Assembly: GCA_947396885.1 (NCBI GenBank)
Contig: OX377204.1
Location: 20,281,706 to 20,345,705, forward strand
From: Heligmosomoides polygyrus polygyrus
Lineage: Eukaryota; Nematoda; Chromadorea; Rhabditida; Heligmosomidae
DNA: 64,000 nucleotides
Direction: 5' to 3'
Shown here: one piece after another, positions 41,357-52,045 of the stretch
Layout of the letters: the number at the start of each line of letters is the position of its first letter
How positions within the stretch are numbered: the stretch's first letter is position 1
The notes under the pieces: generated by a model
The model's database searches: none
What the model was told of the DNA's origin: nothing
Seen by the model: only the letters and a program-made list of their open reading frames with translations
Program-made: the position numbers and the translations under genes

Positions 41357-42115
41357 CATATTGATTTGGGCGCGTGGAGTGCAGTCGGAGGAGGCGCCGG
41401 CTGTCGTCTGCACCCGATACCAAGTTCCTGGTTCGGATTTCCCGCCCAGGCCAACCAAGCCTTCCATCCCTCCGGGGTCGGTGAATTGGTAAAAGACCTG
41501 TCTAGGAAGGATAGAGCGCTGACTTGTTCATTGGTTGGCCACCGCAAGTCATTGTATGGCCAAATACGCATCCAACTTCCTTCACGACATCCCGTAGAAG
41601 CAGAATGTGTGGCACATCCCAGAGGGGATTGAATAAGGTCGTCCTTTATCTTTTTTATCCATATTGGTTTGCTGACCGAAAATTTCTTGCGGTCTTTGTG
41701 CGACCGCTTTTCGTTCGTTAATTTCTGCATTAATATTCAACTTACTTCGTATTTTTATATGACTGATGCGGAATTCTTCGCTCTATCTGACGGGATAACT
41801 TATGCTTCTTGCGAGAAGTTGTCGGGTTTCGATCTGTCCTCCTCTGCTTCTGCGGAAGCAAATGGACCCGTTTTTGGATCGAGTCGCTACACGCGATGAA
41901 AAGTGGGTTCGGTTCGTTAACCGAAGACGATCAAGACAGTGGGTTGATGTCGACGTCCTCCTCCCCTAGGCACTTTAATCACTACTGTCGCGTTAGACAT
42001 GTGTGCCGATTCGAATGGTGTTTGGTGCTTTCGACTGGATCCAATCACTGTGAAGGAAGTTATGATCGTTTGAATGGACCACTCAAAACCACCAGAACAT
42101 TCAAGCCAACAATAA
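41357..42115 (+). mobile_element. Internally deleted mariner interrupted by a SINE in its left end
   Basis: The left end (TTGATTTG / TTGGTTTGCTGACCG) is split by the SINE at 41369-41659. From 41664 the 5' region matches the mariner end at 31456, then follows a transposase piece in mixed frames (LLCFCGSKWTRFWIESLHAM at about 41830-41890, including the DEK region at 41893), then a jump to the extreme C-terminus (TGTGTGCCGATTCGAATGGTG at about 42000) and a right end near 42115 (CACTCAAAACCACCAGAACAT). About two thirds of the transposase, with the last two catalytic residues, is deleted. Confidence 0.8.
41369..41659 (+). mobile_element. SINE family 1, full length with target duplication
   Basis: Flanked by CATATTGATTTG (41357-41368) and CATATTGGTTTG (41660-41671), 11 of 12 identical. 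Head GGCGCGTGGAGTGCAGTCGG, B box GGTTCGGATTTCCC, tail TCCTTTATCTTTTTTATC. The target was the left terminus of a mariner. Confidence 0.93.
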
Positions 42116-42814
42116 TAATATTGTTCTTGTACTTCATAATGACTTCCAGTTATTGGCTAATACTTCATAATGACTTCCAGTTCATAACGCATAATGACTA
42201 GTCCTTCCTCCACAATGACGAGTACCTCCAGGGCGAGGCAATTCTCCCCTTGTACAAGAAATCTTCCTCTCTGCTCGGTGTAAAGAAGCTTGCAACCGTG
42301 CAGGCGGGCTTCTCGTCTCGGTCCACCCGATGACGTCTTGACTGATCTCGTTGGTCTGCTTCATTTGCTACCCAATGAAGCATCTCATGAGGGCGTTCGA
42401 GCATTACAAGGGCACATTGGCATCATTACTTCTGCGAATTTTGCCTTGGCATGAAGCTTAGAGAATTCATCAACCTCTCTTTTCTAGTTGAGCAGTGTTA
42501 CTGGAAGGGATGTAAGATTCTGTTTTTAGTAGGCGTAAAATCTTGCGCTTTCGCTTACTATAATCAAGAGCTCATTCGGTGGTGTCAATTTTGAGATCAC
42601 TGTTATGGAATGGACTCATCAAATTTGGAGAAAACTAGGCTTTTAGCGGTGGTCGGAACATTCAAGAAGGACTCGATCTACCTTGATACACTTACCACAG
42701 CTTTCCTGGTAAGAGCTGCATAGTTGCAGCGCAAACGTCCTTGATATCTTATTTGTTTACCACTGTTTCATCGCCTAATTGATCAAAGAGAGTAAATGAT
42801 TCAGTTCATTTTCT
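42116..42814. other. No clear feature
   Basis: A short direct repetition of CATAATGACTTCCAGTT occurs at 42137-42184. A 68-codon minus-strand stretch (42404-42198) is rich in charged residues but unrecognised. Confidence 0.4.
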
Positions 42815-43190
42815 TTAAGCCTGAAGTGGCTGGTATCGAGGTTGTAAGCTGTTACAACGATGTTTGGCTGGGATCCAAACTCTAGCGTCAAGCATCGCTA
42901 TAACAGCTTATAACCTCGATGCCAGCCACTTGAGGCTTAAAGAAACTGATTTTAGTCATTTCTATCAAGACCTTTGGCTTAACGGGTTTCATGCTGATAT
43001 CAGCGGTTGGCTCATGCCGACAAATGGGTGAATGCTGACTGCTTCCACGAGGTGTTGATGTTGGGTTCAATCAAACGGCGCCGCTGGTCTAAAGGCGCAG
43101 AGAATTCCTGCCCGGTTAGCAGGAGGTGCGAGTTCAAGTTCCGCCAGGAGCTAGAGTTCTGACGGCAACAAAACATCGTTGTAGCAAAGT
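42815..43190 (+). mobile_element. SINE family 2, rearranged inverted copies
   Basis: 42815-42895 is the family-2 tail in minus orientation (TTAAGCCTGAAGTGGCTGGT) and 42897-42945 is the same tail in plus orientation, forming a hairpin (CTTTAAGCCT...AGGCTTAAAG). Then follow the linker with GCTGATATCAGC and a tRNA-like unit (43078-43151) with the start of the tail CAACAAAACATC. The part from 42897 on matches the order of the dimeric SINE at 14488-14919. Confidence 0.78.
43078..43151 (+). tRNA. tRNA-like unit of SINE family 2, decayed
   Basis: GCGCCGCTGGTCTAAAGGCG (A-box side), anticodon arm CCTGC-CCGGTTA-GCAGG with C at position 33, B box GAGTTCAAGTTCC. The acceptor stem is poorly paired, so this is not a functional tRNA. 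Confidence 0.6.
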
Positions 43191-43486
43191 GGTTGAATTT
43201 CACATTTCTCAACCCCTTTCAAGAATGCATCATGCGCTTAACTATTTTCACGTCAAATTCGACACTCTTCGAAACAACATTGACGCGTGTCTAAAACCAA
43301 AGTGAACGCCTTCGAAATCGAACCAACCTTTCTAGGGGCTATACTTCATATTCTCCACGATTGTAATCTCATGTTCAAAGAAAATTTGGTACAGCTTTTT
43401 CTGAAAATGCTTAGTTTAGCTGCACAAATCCATGTAGTATTTTCATTAAGTTTATATTTATCAACAACAAAAAAAGAATAGGCTAA
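43191..43486. other. No recognisable feature
   Basis: Unassigned AT-rich sequence. Confidence 0.5.
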
Positions 43487-43620
43487 AATTTGATTTAAAG
43501 CACAACAAGGTAGCAATCATATAGTGCATTAAAAAATAGATTGCGCCATGCACTCAAATAGCTCGATGCGATTTCTAATTGATTGATAGTGTAAATGCTG
43601 CTTAAGTAAAGCACCAGAGT
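43487..43620. repeat. AT-rich dispersed repeat copy
   Basis: TTTGATTTAAAGCACAACAA, TAGTGCATTA and ATTGCGCCATGCACTC are shared in order with 54755-54895 and more distantly with 40115-40345. Confidence 0.6.
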
Positions 43621-44384
43621 CAGGATATCTGTAAATTGAATAAAATTCGCAAACTTGGACGAAAGCACGATGCAGTCTTTTATTTTGGCACTGAAAAATG
43701 GCTGCTTTTCTGTTCTATAAAGCAAGGTTAGAGCAACTGTTATATTTTCCGTAAAAATGGGTACATTAGAAAATTTCAAACAATGTGTTCTCTTGTTAGG
43801 CGGTTGAATTAAATTTCAAAGAAAGTCGTACTAAATTTTCATCATGCAATAAAATATTCTAAACTTTATGAAGAGTCTCCAGTTTAATCTGAGTGAAATA
43901 TTGAATATTGAATTTGGAAGACGTTCAGTTTGATTTCAAAAGCGTTAGGCTTGTTTAGAGGAGTGTCCAGTCCGCCGAGGAAAGTCAAACGGGACAATTT
44001 CCTAAGCAATACATCGGACAGCTCATGGAATGGGGGGGAGGGCGAAAATTGACCTCATTACACCTATAGTTAAAAAAAAGCTCTCTGTGATCAATGAGAA
44101 AGCTTATGGTTACATTCAAATGGAGCTTCTGTTCCTGTGTTTACGGTATACTTGCAAAGGTGCAATATTGCCCATTTTTGACCGATTCTATGGAAAACGA
44201 CAGCTTCTATGAAACGCGTTGCACGCGTTTTTATAGAGCCCTGAAGACGTAATGGTGGAACATGTATTAATTCTGAAGAATTGGTAGATGCAGACTCGCT
44301 GCACGAATTACCTTTGATGTCACAGCAACAGCTTTTCTTTGGTCATTAAATAATAGGGATAAGCGATAACGAACAGCGTAAATG
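43621..44384. other. No recognisable feature
   Basis: Unassigned AT-rich sequence with a few short stop-free stretches. Confidence 0.5.
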
Positions 44385-44570
44385 AGCTTCTGCTCGGGAT
44401 GCGCCACGCATTCTACTTTTTACGATTTTTTTCAGCATCCTTTCCAGACAAATCTGGTATCAATTCAGCGACCACGGAGGTTTGTTTGGTGTGGATCGAA
44501 CCCGAACCAAAAACGTATGTGGAATCTGGCTAGCGATAATAAGCGCTTCCTCCGACCGCGCACAGACCTA
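44385..44570 (-). mobile_element. SINE family 1, internally deleted
   Basis: GGGATGCGCCACGCATTCTA jumps directly to TCCTTTCCAGACAAATCTGG, so about 80 bp of the body is missing. The head side CTTCCTCCGACCGCGCAC is present. Confidence 0.8.
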
Positions 44571-44649
44571 TTGGATGGCATGGGTAATCTAACTAGGGCA
44601 CTTCTTCTGTCTATAACCTACAAAATGTGTTAGTCACCACTTTCTTTCT

Positions 44650-44850
44650 TCGATAAAGATAAAGGATAAATAACGGCGCTACTCAATCCCTTTTGGGATG
44701 CGCTACGCATTTGAATCCTACGAGATATCGTGGAGGCGATTTGAATGTGTATCTGACCTATACAACGACTTGCAATGGGCAACCGTTGGACAGGACCACG
44801 CTTCACTCCTTTCAGGCAAGTCAGGTACAATTCACCGAACCCGTAGCAGT
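44650..44850 (-). mobile_element. SINE family 1, 3' two thirds, joined to a mariner fragment
   Basis: Tail AAAGATAAAGGATAAATAAC, body GAGATATCGTGGAGGCGATT, ending at CAATTCACCGAACCCGTAG where mariner sequence starts without a gap. Confidence 0.85.
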
Positions 44851-45464
44851 CCAGGTTCCGCGTAGTGGAAGGACGCCAACGAACCCCCTAGGCATTTTTT
44901 AAAGGGGAACCTCCACCAAAAAAGGTAATGGTCACTGTGGGGCGGTCAGCGGCTGATATGATCCATTACAACTTTTTTTGCCACCAGGCCAAACGATCAC
45001 AGCAGAGTCCTACTGTAAGAAAATCGACGAAATGCAGCGAAAGGTTGCGTCAACTTCGACTAGCATTGGTCTACAGAAGAGGCCCGATTCTTTTGCACGG
45101 TAACTCGCGCCCACACGTTGCACAAATCACTATTCGCAAACTTAACGAAGTAGGGATCGAAGTTCTGCCTCACCCGCCATATTCTCCAGACCTATCTTCA
45201 ACCGAATACCACCTTTCAAACACTTTCAGAACTTTCTCGCTGGTAAAACCTTCACCAATCAGGACCAAGCCAAATCATTGTGGACTTTGTCGAATCTCGA
45301 CCAACTAATTTTCTCGATGATGGAATAGGTCGAGTAGTGCCCCATTGGCAAAAATATGCTGATTCGAACGGTGTTTATTTCAACTAAACCCGATAAGACT
45401 TGAGAAGCTTATGGGAGTTCAAAGTGAAGCACTCAAGACGCTGAGAACTTTCCGGACAACCTAA
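44851..45464 (+). mobile_element. Mariner transposon (cecropia-like), 5'-truncated
   Basis: Right end CTTTCCGGACAACCTAA followed by TA at 45465-45466. The transposase part 44928-45308 shows DMIHYNFF, PILLHGNSRPHV and PHPPYSPDLSSTEY. The second catalytic Asp is replaced by Gly (HGN instead of HDN), and several frameshifts follow. Same subfamily as 36375-37623. The left end is lost at the junction with a SINE. Confidence 0.88.
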
Positions 45465-45466
45465 TA

Positions 45467-46704
45467 CCAACTTGGGTTTATGTGTTTCGCAAAATACTCG
45501 ATGTGAAGTGATCCTTGACCTCAAAGAATGATGACACTGATTCGACCTTCGATACAGGTGCACAAGTTGAAGGAGGTTTGTTAAAGCTTCGATTTTATTT
45601 GTTCGCTTTTTTATGCCTGCTTTGAATGAATTAATCTTTACTTAATCTCGGTTCCGTTCTCACGTAGTTTTTAGGAAAAATAAGGCATAAAGAGGGAAAG
45701 GCATAATAAGGACCCATGACACAAAGCACTGTAGCCTAAACTTTTCTGTATTCGAGAGCTAGGTTGTGTGCATTTGATAGAACACAATTTTTTCAAGCAG
45801 CTATGCCAAAACGATTTGTGGACAAAAGTGCTTAGGGCGTTAGGTTGATGCAAAAATAATGGCCGTCTTCAAGTAGCTATGCTCCAGAGAAGACTTTTCA
45901 ACTTAATGAATACATTTCTGTCAACAAGGAACTAGTTTAGATTTTCCAGCAGCTTAAATCCTGAAGTTCTGGAGGCAACGAAATCGTAGAATACCTCCTT
46001 TGCATCGTTTTGTTTTCGGAAGCAATTCTCGCGCAGGAAAATGTAGAGACGCTTGTTAGTCTGTAGGAAAGGGGTCCGACGAGAACGAAGGATGGACGAG
46101 AGCTTCGTTTTTAAGTGAATCAGCTTTTGTTGTCATCAAATAAACGTGCGGTCCTGCATTGTCATGGAGTAGGACTACATCCTTTCTGTTCATCTCGATT
46201 CCTGGTAAAGGCGATGCGAGGGTTGGTGCATCTTGTGAAATCTCTTACAATACGTCTCCGCAGTGATAGTTTCACCCAGATCCAGAGCCGTAGTGGGTCA
46301 AATCGGCCGCTGACTACCAAACAATCCCCAATTCCCCCCCCCCCTCCCGATCGAGTCTGAAGTCTCCAAATTGGATTTTCTCGAACCGTCTACGCGTGGT
46401 GCGCTTAAGGGCGGTATCCTCGCCCCATACGCTGGTGACATTTCGAGTTGCTTCCAAAGCACTATGGCCGAGTTTGAACTCCTGAAGCAAGACGACGCGA
46501 ATTTCCCGTTTTGAAGCATCTTCTCAGGCGACGCGAAATCACCGAAGAAATGATGAAGGAGAAACGGTTATATGTTCGTGTGATTGCGCGAGAAATGAAC
46601 CTTCTAAATATGACTGCTCTTTTTTAAGATATCGTCTAATTGCCAATGCTGAAACATACATATTTAGCAAGTACGAAACGGCCATTACTTCTGCATCAGT
46701 CTAA
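45467..46704. other. No recognisable feature
   Basis: About 1.2 kb of unassigned sequence with a C run at 46336-46347. Confidence 0.5.
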
Positions 46705-47968
46705 TCTGAAGCGCATGTCTAAACTGGGGGAGCGAGTCATATAGGGAGAATCCTCACTCCTCAATTGGTTTGAAAATGTGTTTGTTTTTTGCCAATTCGC
46801 GAAACCCAATGAGTAAGGAATCACAATGGGATACGGCGCAGCACGCGTTTGGGGTCTTGTACGCTCGAGATGCTTCTGCAGCCAGTGGCTCGGAGCGCAG
46901 GTGGGTAAAGGATTGACTCATACGGGAGAGGTAGGGGTTTGGCTCCTCTGCGTTGCTCCACTTTTGCATTCCAACTGATTGGTTGAGATTTGGGGGATTC
47001 TGACGTCTATACCATTTTCAGACGTTTTCTGCGCATTTTTCCAGCTGTACGCTGTGTATTCAACATGGTGACAAATGCTCAGCACCAGTGATACACAGGT
47101 ACAAAGTGCCTGTGTAGTGAATCGCGATGTCTTCCTCCATGGTTATGAGCACGCAACTGAATTCCAATTGAAGACGTACCCTTTCCTCTGAAACAAGAGT
47201 TCCGCCCACAACCGTTATCATATGCCCATTGATTGCTTGCATCTCCACGTCCATCAGTTCATCTTGCGGATCCCAGTCTTCCTCTTCTTCTTCCACCACT
47301 TCCAGTTGTTCGTCTTCGTCAACTTCAACTTGACGTGCTTTGGTCCTTGAGTCTGTTGGCCATCCGTTCGGCCAGCTTGATTTCTTCCCTCGAAGATTCC
47401 TTGTCTAAAGGTGGGCCACACTTCAGGTGAGCAAGTGGATCACCACTCGACCGTCGGCGGACATTGTTGGTGTTAAGTTCTAGAAACCCTTCAGCAGACC
47501 TCTGATTTCCAGGTGACCGGCAGACATGAGGGAAAGAGTGTATCGATGCCGTTTAGGTTAATTTGCGGGATCCGCACACCTCGTTTCTCATTTGAACCAC
47601 CTCCGACGTCACAACGTAGTCTCCTTTGAAAATCCGAGCGGGATGGTTTTTTCCGAGGCCTTTCGTCCACGTATGGAAACAGACTATGAGGAGCCTGTAG
47701 CCAGGTGTTCAGCAACGTAGAGGAGCCAAACCCCTAACCTCTCCCGCATGAGTCAACCCTCTACCCACCTGCGCTCCGAGCCACTGGTTGCTGAAGCGGG
47801 CGTACAAGACCCCCAAACGCGGGTTGCGCCGTATCCCACTGTGACCCCTACTCCTTGGGTTTAGCGACTTGGCAAAAATAAACACATTTTCAAACCAATT
47901 GAGGGGTGAGGATTCTCCCTATATGACTCGCTCCCCCCCCCCCCCCCCGTTCAGACATACGCTTCAGA
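46705..47968. mobile_element. DNA element with ~260-bp terminal inverted repeats
   Basis: 46705-46966 and 47703-47968 are long inverted repeats of about 85-90% identity by eye: TCTGAAGCGCATGTCT at the left against AGACATACGCTTCAGA at the right, then GGGAGCGAGTCATATAGGGA, CAATTGGTTTGAAAATGTGT, CAGTGGCTCGGAGCGCAGGT and GGTTTGGCTCCTC inward. A C/G run sits just inside each end (17 C at the right). The ~740-bp centre differs on the two sides. No clear target duplication was found, so the superfamily is open; long repeats suggest a Mutator-like or foldback class. Confidence 0.8.
47060..47690 (-). other. Centre of the long-inverted-repeat element, possible broken ORF
   Basis: On the minus strand, stop-free pieces in different frames show KESSREEIKLAERMANRLKD (about 47400-47340) and an acidic run VEEEEEDWDPQDELMDVEMQ at 47299-47240. 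This looks like a decayed coding region rather than random DNA, but I do not recognise a transposase family. Confidence 0.35.
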
Positions 47969-48555
47969 CCTTCCCTTGTAAGAGTAATGTCTAAAGCGGC
48001 AGAAACGTCCGTAATATGTTGTCTTATGCAACTGGTTTCGGTTCATATAGCATTTGTCCAACAACAGAAAAATAACACAACCACTTTATCAAACTACAAA
48101 AAACGAGCAATCAATAAAATATGGGAGTCAGAGTAAGAAAGTCCAGTAAAGATTCACTGGTAAGTGAACGGAATTTCATCAGCAGGCGAACTAAAAAAAA
48201 TGTTGTTCAAATACCGCTAAATTTCTACGGTGAACTGCAGTTGAGCTTCCAGTTGATCGTGGTGAATGTCTGAGCTACTTTTGGCAAAGGCCATGCGATA
48301 ATTTCCATTTGGACAGTTTTTTTTTTCGTAATCGAGCCTTGCTATCCCAACAAAAGCGAGTGACACTTTTGCGTTTTACCCTCGATAACACCTTGGCCTG
48401 ATTACCCTGCGGTGCACATACCGTTCCATCAACATTAATCAATCCGACTCGTGGAACGCAGTCGGAAGTTGGCTACTCCACCCATTCAATCGACTACTCT
48501 GTGGCTATAGTTTTTAGGCCTTTTTAAAGATTCATCAGAATATATGGATCCTTTA
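47969..48555. other. No recognisable feature
   Basis: Unassigned. Confidence 0.5.
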
Positions 48556-48853
48556 AGGGGCGCGTGTAGCACAGTCGGAGGAGGCGCCGGCTGTTGCCTG
48601 CACCCGATTCCAGGTTCCTGGTTCGGATTTCCCGCCCAGGCCAACCAAGCCTTCCATCCTTCCGGGGTCGGTGAATTGGTACCAGACTTGTCTGGGACGG
48701 ACAAAGCACTGACTTGTACATCGGCTGGCCACCGCAAGTCATTGTATGGCCAAATACGCGTTCAACACGCCTCCACGACATCCCGCAGAAGTAGAGTGCG
48801 TGGCGCATCCCAAAGAAGATTGAATAACGCCGTTATTTATCCTTTATCCTTAT
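48556..48853 (+). mobile_element. SINE family 1, full length
   Basis: A clear reference copy: head GGGGCGCGTGTAGCACAGTC at the start, A box TAGCACAGTCGG, B box GGTTCGGATTTCC about 50 bp on, body TCGGCTGGCCACCGCAAGTC, ATCCCGCAGAAGTAGAGTGC and a tail of TTTATCC repeats. GGGCG at the start can pair with CGCCC just after the B box, as in a tRNA acceptor stem. Possible diverged target duplication (TATGGATCCTTT / TATAGATACCTT). Confidence 0.93.
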
Positions 48854-49335
48854 AGATACCTTGAGAACACGTTTGGTGTTAGATGTGCCAAAGCAAATCA
48901 TGCAGTCAATATGTTTTCTAGGCGGACGTGAGAAGCACTACTGCCATTTGAAGGTTTTTGGAAGCCTTTGCTTGGGGAGTGGAGTTCCATTTAACGGCGA
49001 CTTCTCCCAGTTGAAATCCTCTGACACATCTCAGCAAAAAAACTGATGTCGCCGGCGTAGGCGTATAATTGAATCAGGCATCTCGATATCACAAAATATT
49101 GAACGAATGTTGGTCCGTCGTGCTTCAGGACATCATTCGGCCTCATTTTTCGACTTCACCCGGCAGAAATTCTCCCTTATCCTTCAAACATCTCTCCAAA
49201 TAAGTAGCACTTTTTCGAGCTCTCCATGCAAACCTGCAACTGCATCACTTTCATAAACTGTCCCATCTTGAAATCGCCTTCCGGAGAGCTAGTCGATCCT
49301 TGTGATTTAGAATTTTAATTGTGGAGAGATATACA
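48854..49335. other. No recognisable feature
   Basis: Unassigned. Confidence 0.5.
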
Positions 49336-49339
49336 CCTC

Positions 49340-49745
49340 ACAGAAAGGTTGGGAAGAGGAATCGAGAGGATGATGCTCGGAGTGAGGCGATTCATGCAAG
49401 TGAGAGAACGTCTCCGGAGTTCCAGGCTTCATCGACGTTCGAAGATCAGAGACTTTGTCACATGAGCCAAGTCGTCGAAAAATAGGTTTGCCGACCCAGT
49501 AATGCACAGTCACCCGCTGGATGAGAGCAGTCACCGACTGGATTCCGCGGGATGTCAAGAGAACACCAGGACGCCCTTCAACGCAATGGTCACACTTCAT
49601 CGTGAAACCCCTGAACGAAGGAGTTCACGCGCTTCGTGTCACTCGAGCGGGGAGAACCCATTGCAGCATTCTGGCGCACGACAAAAACGAATGGGTACGC
49701 TGCTGGCGCCCGTTCGAGTAACTCGATGATCAACTGGTCGACACG
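49340..49745 (+). mobile_element. RTE-type LINE, 3' terminal fragment
   Basis: Plus-strand RTE C-terminus in broken frames: [20 protein letters not shown] near 49521, TQWSHF, then ALRVTRAGRTHCSILAHDKN near 49630. It ends GATCAACTGGTCGACACGTGAC, where the 49751 mariner begins. 5'-truncated. Confidence 0.88.
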
Positions 49746-49750
49746 TGACA

Positions 49751-50639
49751 TTAGGGTGGGCAAAAGTAATGATATAAATTCAACGAACTTCTTTATTCTC
49801 TTTATAACTCAATTACAATTCAACGATGCTGAGAAATGCATTCGCCATTAGGTCAATGACCTTGCTGCCATCGATCAGCCAACTTCCTGATCCCATCCTT
49901 CCAGAGTTGCTTAGGCCTGCTGCTGATCCTCTGCTCGTTATGGTTGTCGAGGTCTGCTTGGGTCCTTGTATCCCTTCCGACCATGAAGTCCTATAGGCTC
50001 AAGAAGTAGTGGTAGTCGCATGGAGAGATGTCCTGCGAATACGGTGGCTGAGGCATGTGAACGTAGCCCAGCTGAGCAAGCTTATCCGTGGCCACCTTTG
50101 CCCGATGGGGTGCGTCGTTGTCGAAAAGGAGGACCCTCTTGAAGCGCTGAGAGCGAATAGTTGTCGGTCCATCTCTTCTATTCACCAGGGCCTTGTAGTC
50201 CATCGTCGTGTTTTTGGATGCTTCCATATACCGGTCTATGGGCGCAGACTCAAAAGCTCAAAAGTGCTTCTCGCCGTGAACATCCCACCGAACGAAGGTC
50301 GGTAACAGGTCACCAGGCCTCACCTAGACTCGCTGCTGGGCAGGGTTAAGGTAGAAGACGTACTTCTCATCTTGCGTGACTATTGAGTCCAGGCTGCTCG
50401 GGGTTGGGAATTGGGCGAGATTTGCGCGACACAGGTCGACTCGTCAGGCTGGGGTTTCGGCATGAGACAGACTGGGGTTTTGGCATGCTTCTGGAAAGGG
50501 CGAAAGTGGTCACTTCTCAGATGGCCTTCAGTAAGTAGCAAGCAAACGTAGAAAGACGAGAAGCACGAAGCCGGACTCCAGTCACGACATGTATAAGCAC
50601 GGCATGGAGAGTCTCATTACTTTTGCTCCCCTCCCCTAA
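49751..50639 (-). mobile_element. Mariner transposon, same family as 267-1497, inactivated
   Basis: Ends TTAGGGTGGGCAAAAGTAAT and ATTACTTTTGCTCCCCTCCCCTAA are inverted repeats. The minus strand encodes the transposase in several frames: LDSIVTQDEKYV region near 50400-50365 (first catalytic Asp kept), LVNRRDGPTTIRSQRFKRVLL at 50190-50130, DNDAPHRAKVATDKL (second Asp) and PPYSQDISPCDYHYF (third Asp) at 50060-50000. About 90% identical to 690-1497, without the TTAA element. It inserted at the end of an RTE fragment. Confidence 0.93.
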
Positions 50640-51255
50640 AATACATAGGTGATACATTCGGTCTGATAGATCCGATCCGGAGTCCGCAATATCGCCGTTA
50701 TCCGGATCATTCAGTTATTCACTGAAAAGATGTCACGGCTCGGATAACACTGGTATATTACAAGATATGGTGTTCAAATTTTAAAATTTCGAAAGGGTTA
50801 CAGGAAACTTACGCAAAAAGTTAGGCTTATCGTGTTCAAGCTTTTTAGACTCTGTAAAAAGTGCCTTCAGGAAACTACGAAACTAAGGTGAGATGTACAG
50901 GAAGTAGGTAGCTTGGGACAATCCGAAGTTACTAACTAAGGCTTTTTCAACTTTATAAAAATGTCTCCTGCGTTTTTAAGATCCACTCTCTCTTTTATTT
51001 CTTGCTGCAGTTTGTTTAGAGATGTCTCACGGAAAGATGGCAAAAACGTTCTTTCCGTTTTATCTTTTTCTGATTTTTTATTTTTTTCTTATGGTTGTCC
51101 AAAAACGCTAAGCAATTGCTGACGTCTATGTGCGGAACAGAACTGCTGTCCGTCGTCCAGCCGTAGCCTCCCTATTAAAGAAATAATGGGGAGGCGGCGT
51201 GCGCAGAACGTTTTTCGAACGCTCTTCACCTTCACAATTGTCAGCGACCTAAGTT
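50640..51255. other. No recognisable feature
   Basis: Unassigned AT-rich sequence. Confidence 0.5.
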
Positions 51256-51267
51256 CATTTAACGCTG

Positions 51268-51432
51268 AAAAAGGTGCGCTTCGTCGAGTGCGTCTAGGGT
51301 TCGCCGGTCGGCTTTGTCCTTCTTCAGAGGCCGCCCGTTATAAGCTTCTTTAACGAGATTTTCAAGTGCACTTTCTTGCCCCGCTTTCATGCAAATCGTA
51401 CACGACTTCGTGCTGCCTAGCATGACGAAGGG
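51268..51432 (-). other. Short coding-like stretch, 54 codons
   Basis: On the minus strand a frame opens at ATG near 51423 and closes with TAA near 51262: MLGSTKSCTICMKAGQESAL, continuing as a charged helix-like segment rich in Lys, Asp, Glu and Leu, ending EAHLFQR. Composition is protein-like, and an exon or a small protein is possible. I recognise no family, and the splice signals are unconvincing. Confidence 0.3.
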
Positions 51433-51706
51433 CTACTCTTGGACTTTCAGGCGCGGAATAGACACAGGGTCCGACGCCGATTCGGATAAATCGAATCCCT
51501 CATTTTTTCAAATTTAAAAGGATTACGCAATAATGAAATTTCTGAAAAGCTCCGGATCTTGGAATATTTCAAAAGCTTTAACAGGGTTTTTGGCTGATCC
51601 AAACAGCTGATCTTTCCTAGGATCTTGCACCGGATAAGCCATCAGACTTCTGACTTAAAATTGGCTATCTGATTCATCCGAAAATGTGCTAAGATGAAAA
51701 TCACCC
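51433..51706. other. No recognisable feature
   Basis: Unassigned. Confidence 0.5.
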
Positions 51707-52045
51707 CTAACTGAATTCTTCTAGATCCAGCTCTTTTTTGTCGAAAATTCCATTGTTCGCACAATCCTTTTGGCTAGAGCTTGTAAAGAATGGCAAATGC
51801 AAATTAACCGAGTCGGATCCAGTATCTACGGTGGTGGAGTCAATGAGTATGGGTCCTTCGTCGGTTTGCTTACTGAAACGCTGGGAGCTGGCAGTCGGAT
51901 TCATGGTCAGCTCGTGGCCTCCAAGGATGACGTACACTAGTTTCTGCTTAAAAATAGCTTCAATTAGAACTTGTCCATCTCGTGTTCGACAAGCCATGTC
52001 AGTACGAAAACGATGAATGGAAGCCTGCACCTTAAATACCCTTCA
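51707..52045 (-). CDS. Hypothetical protein or terminal exon, about 107 codons
   Basis: A minus-strand open stretch with a protein-like composition: FRTDMACRTRDGQVLIEAIF near the start, then KQKLVYVILGGHELTM (strand-like), a Ser/Thr-rich middle and an acidic tail KKELDLEEFS before the stop. The frame opens just after a TGA at about 52046 and its first in-frame start is GTG, so if real it is more likely a 3' exon than a whole gene. No family recognised and no transposon signature. It is among the better candidates for host coding sequence in the window, together with the stretch at 51268-51432 on the same strand. Confidence 0.35.

Noticed and set aside
42137..42184. Repeated CATAATGACTTCCAGTT as a CRISPR-like or regulatory array
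   Set aside because: Only two and a half short tandem units in a eukaryotic spacer; ordinary slippage is sufficient.
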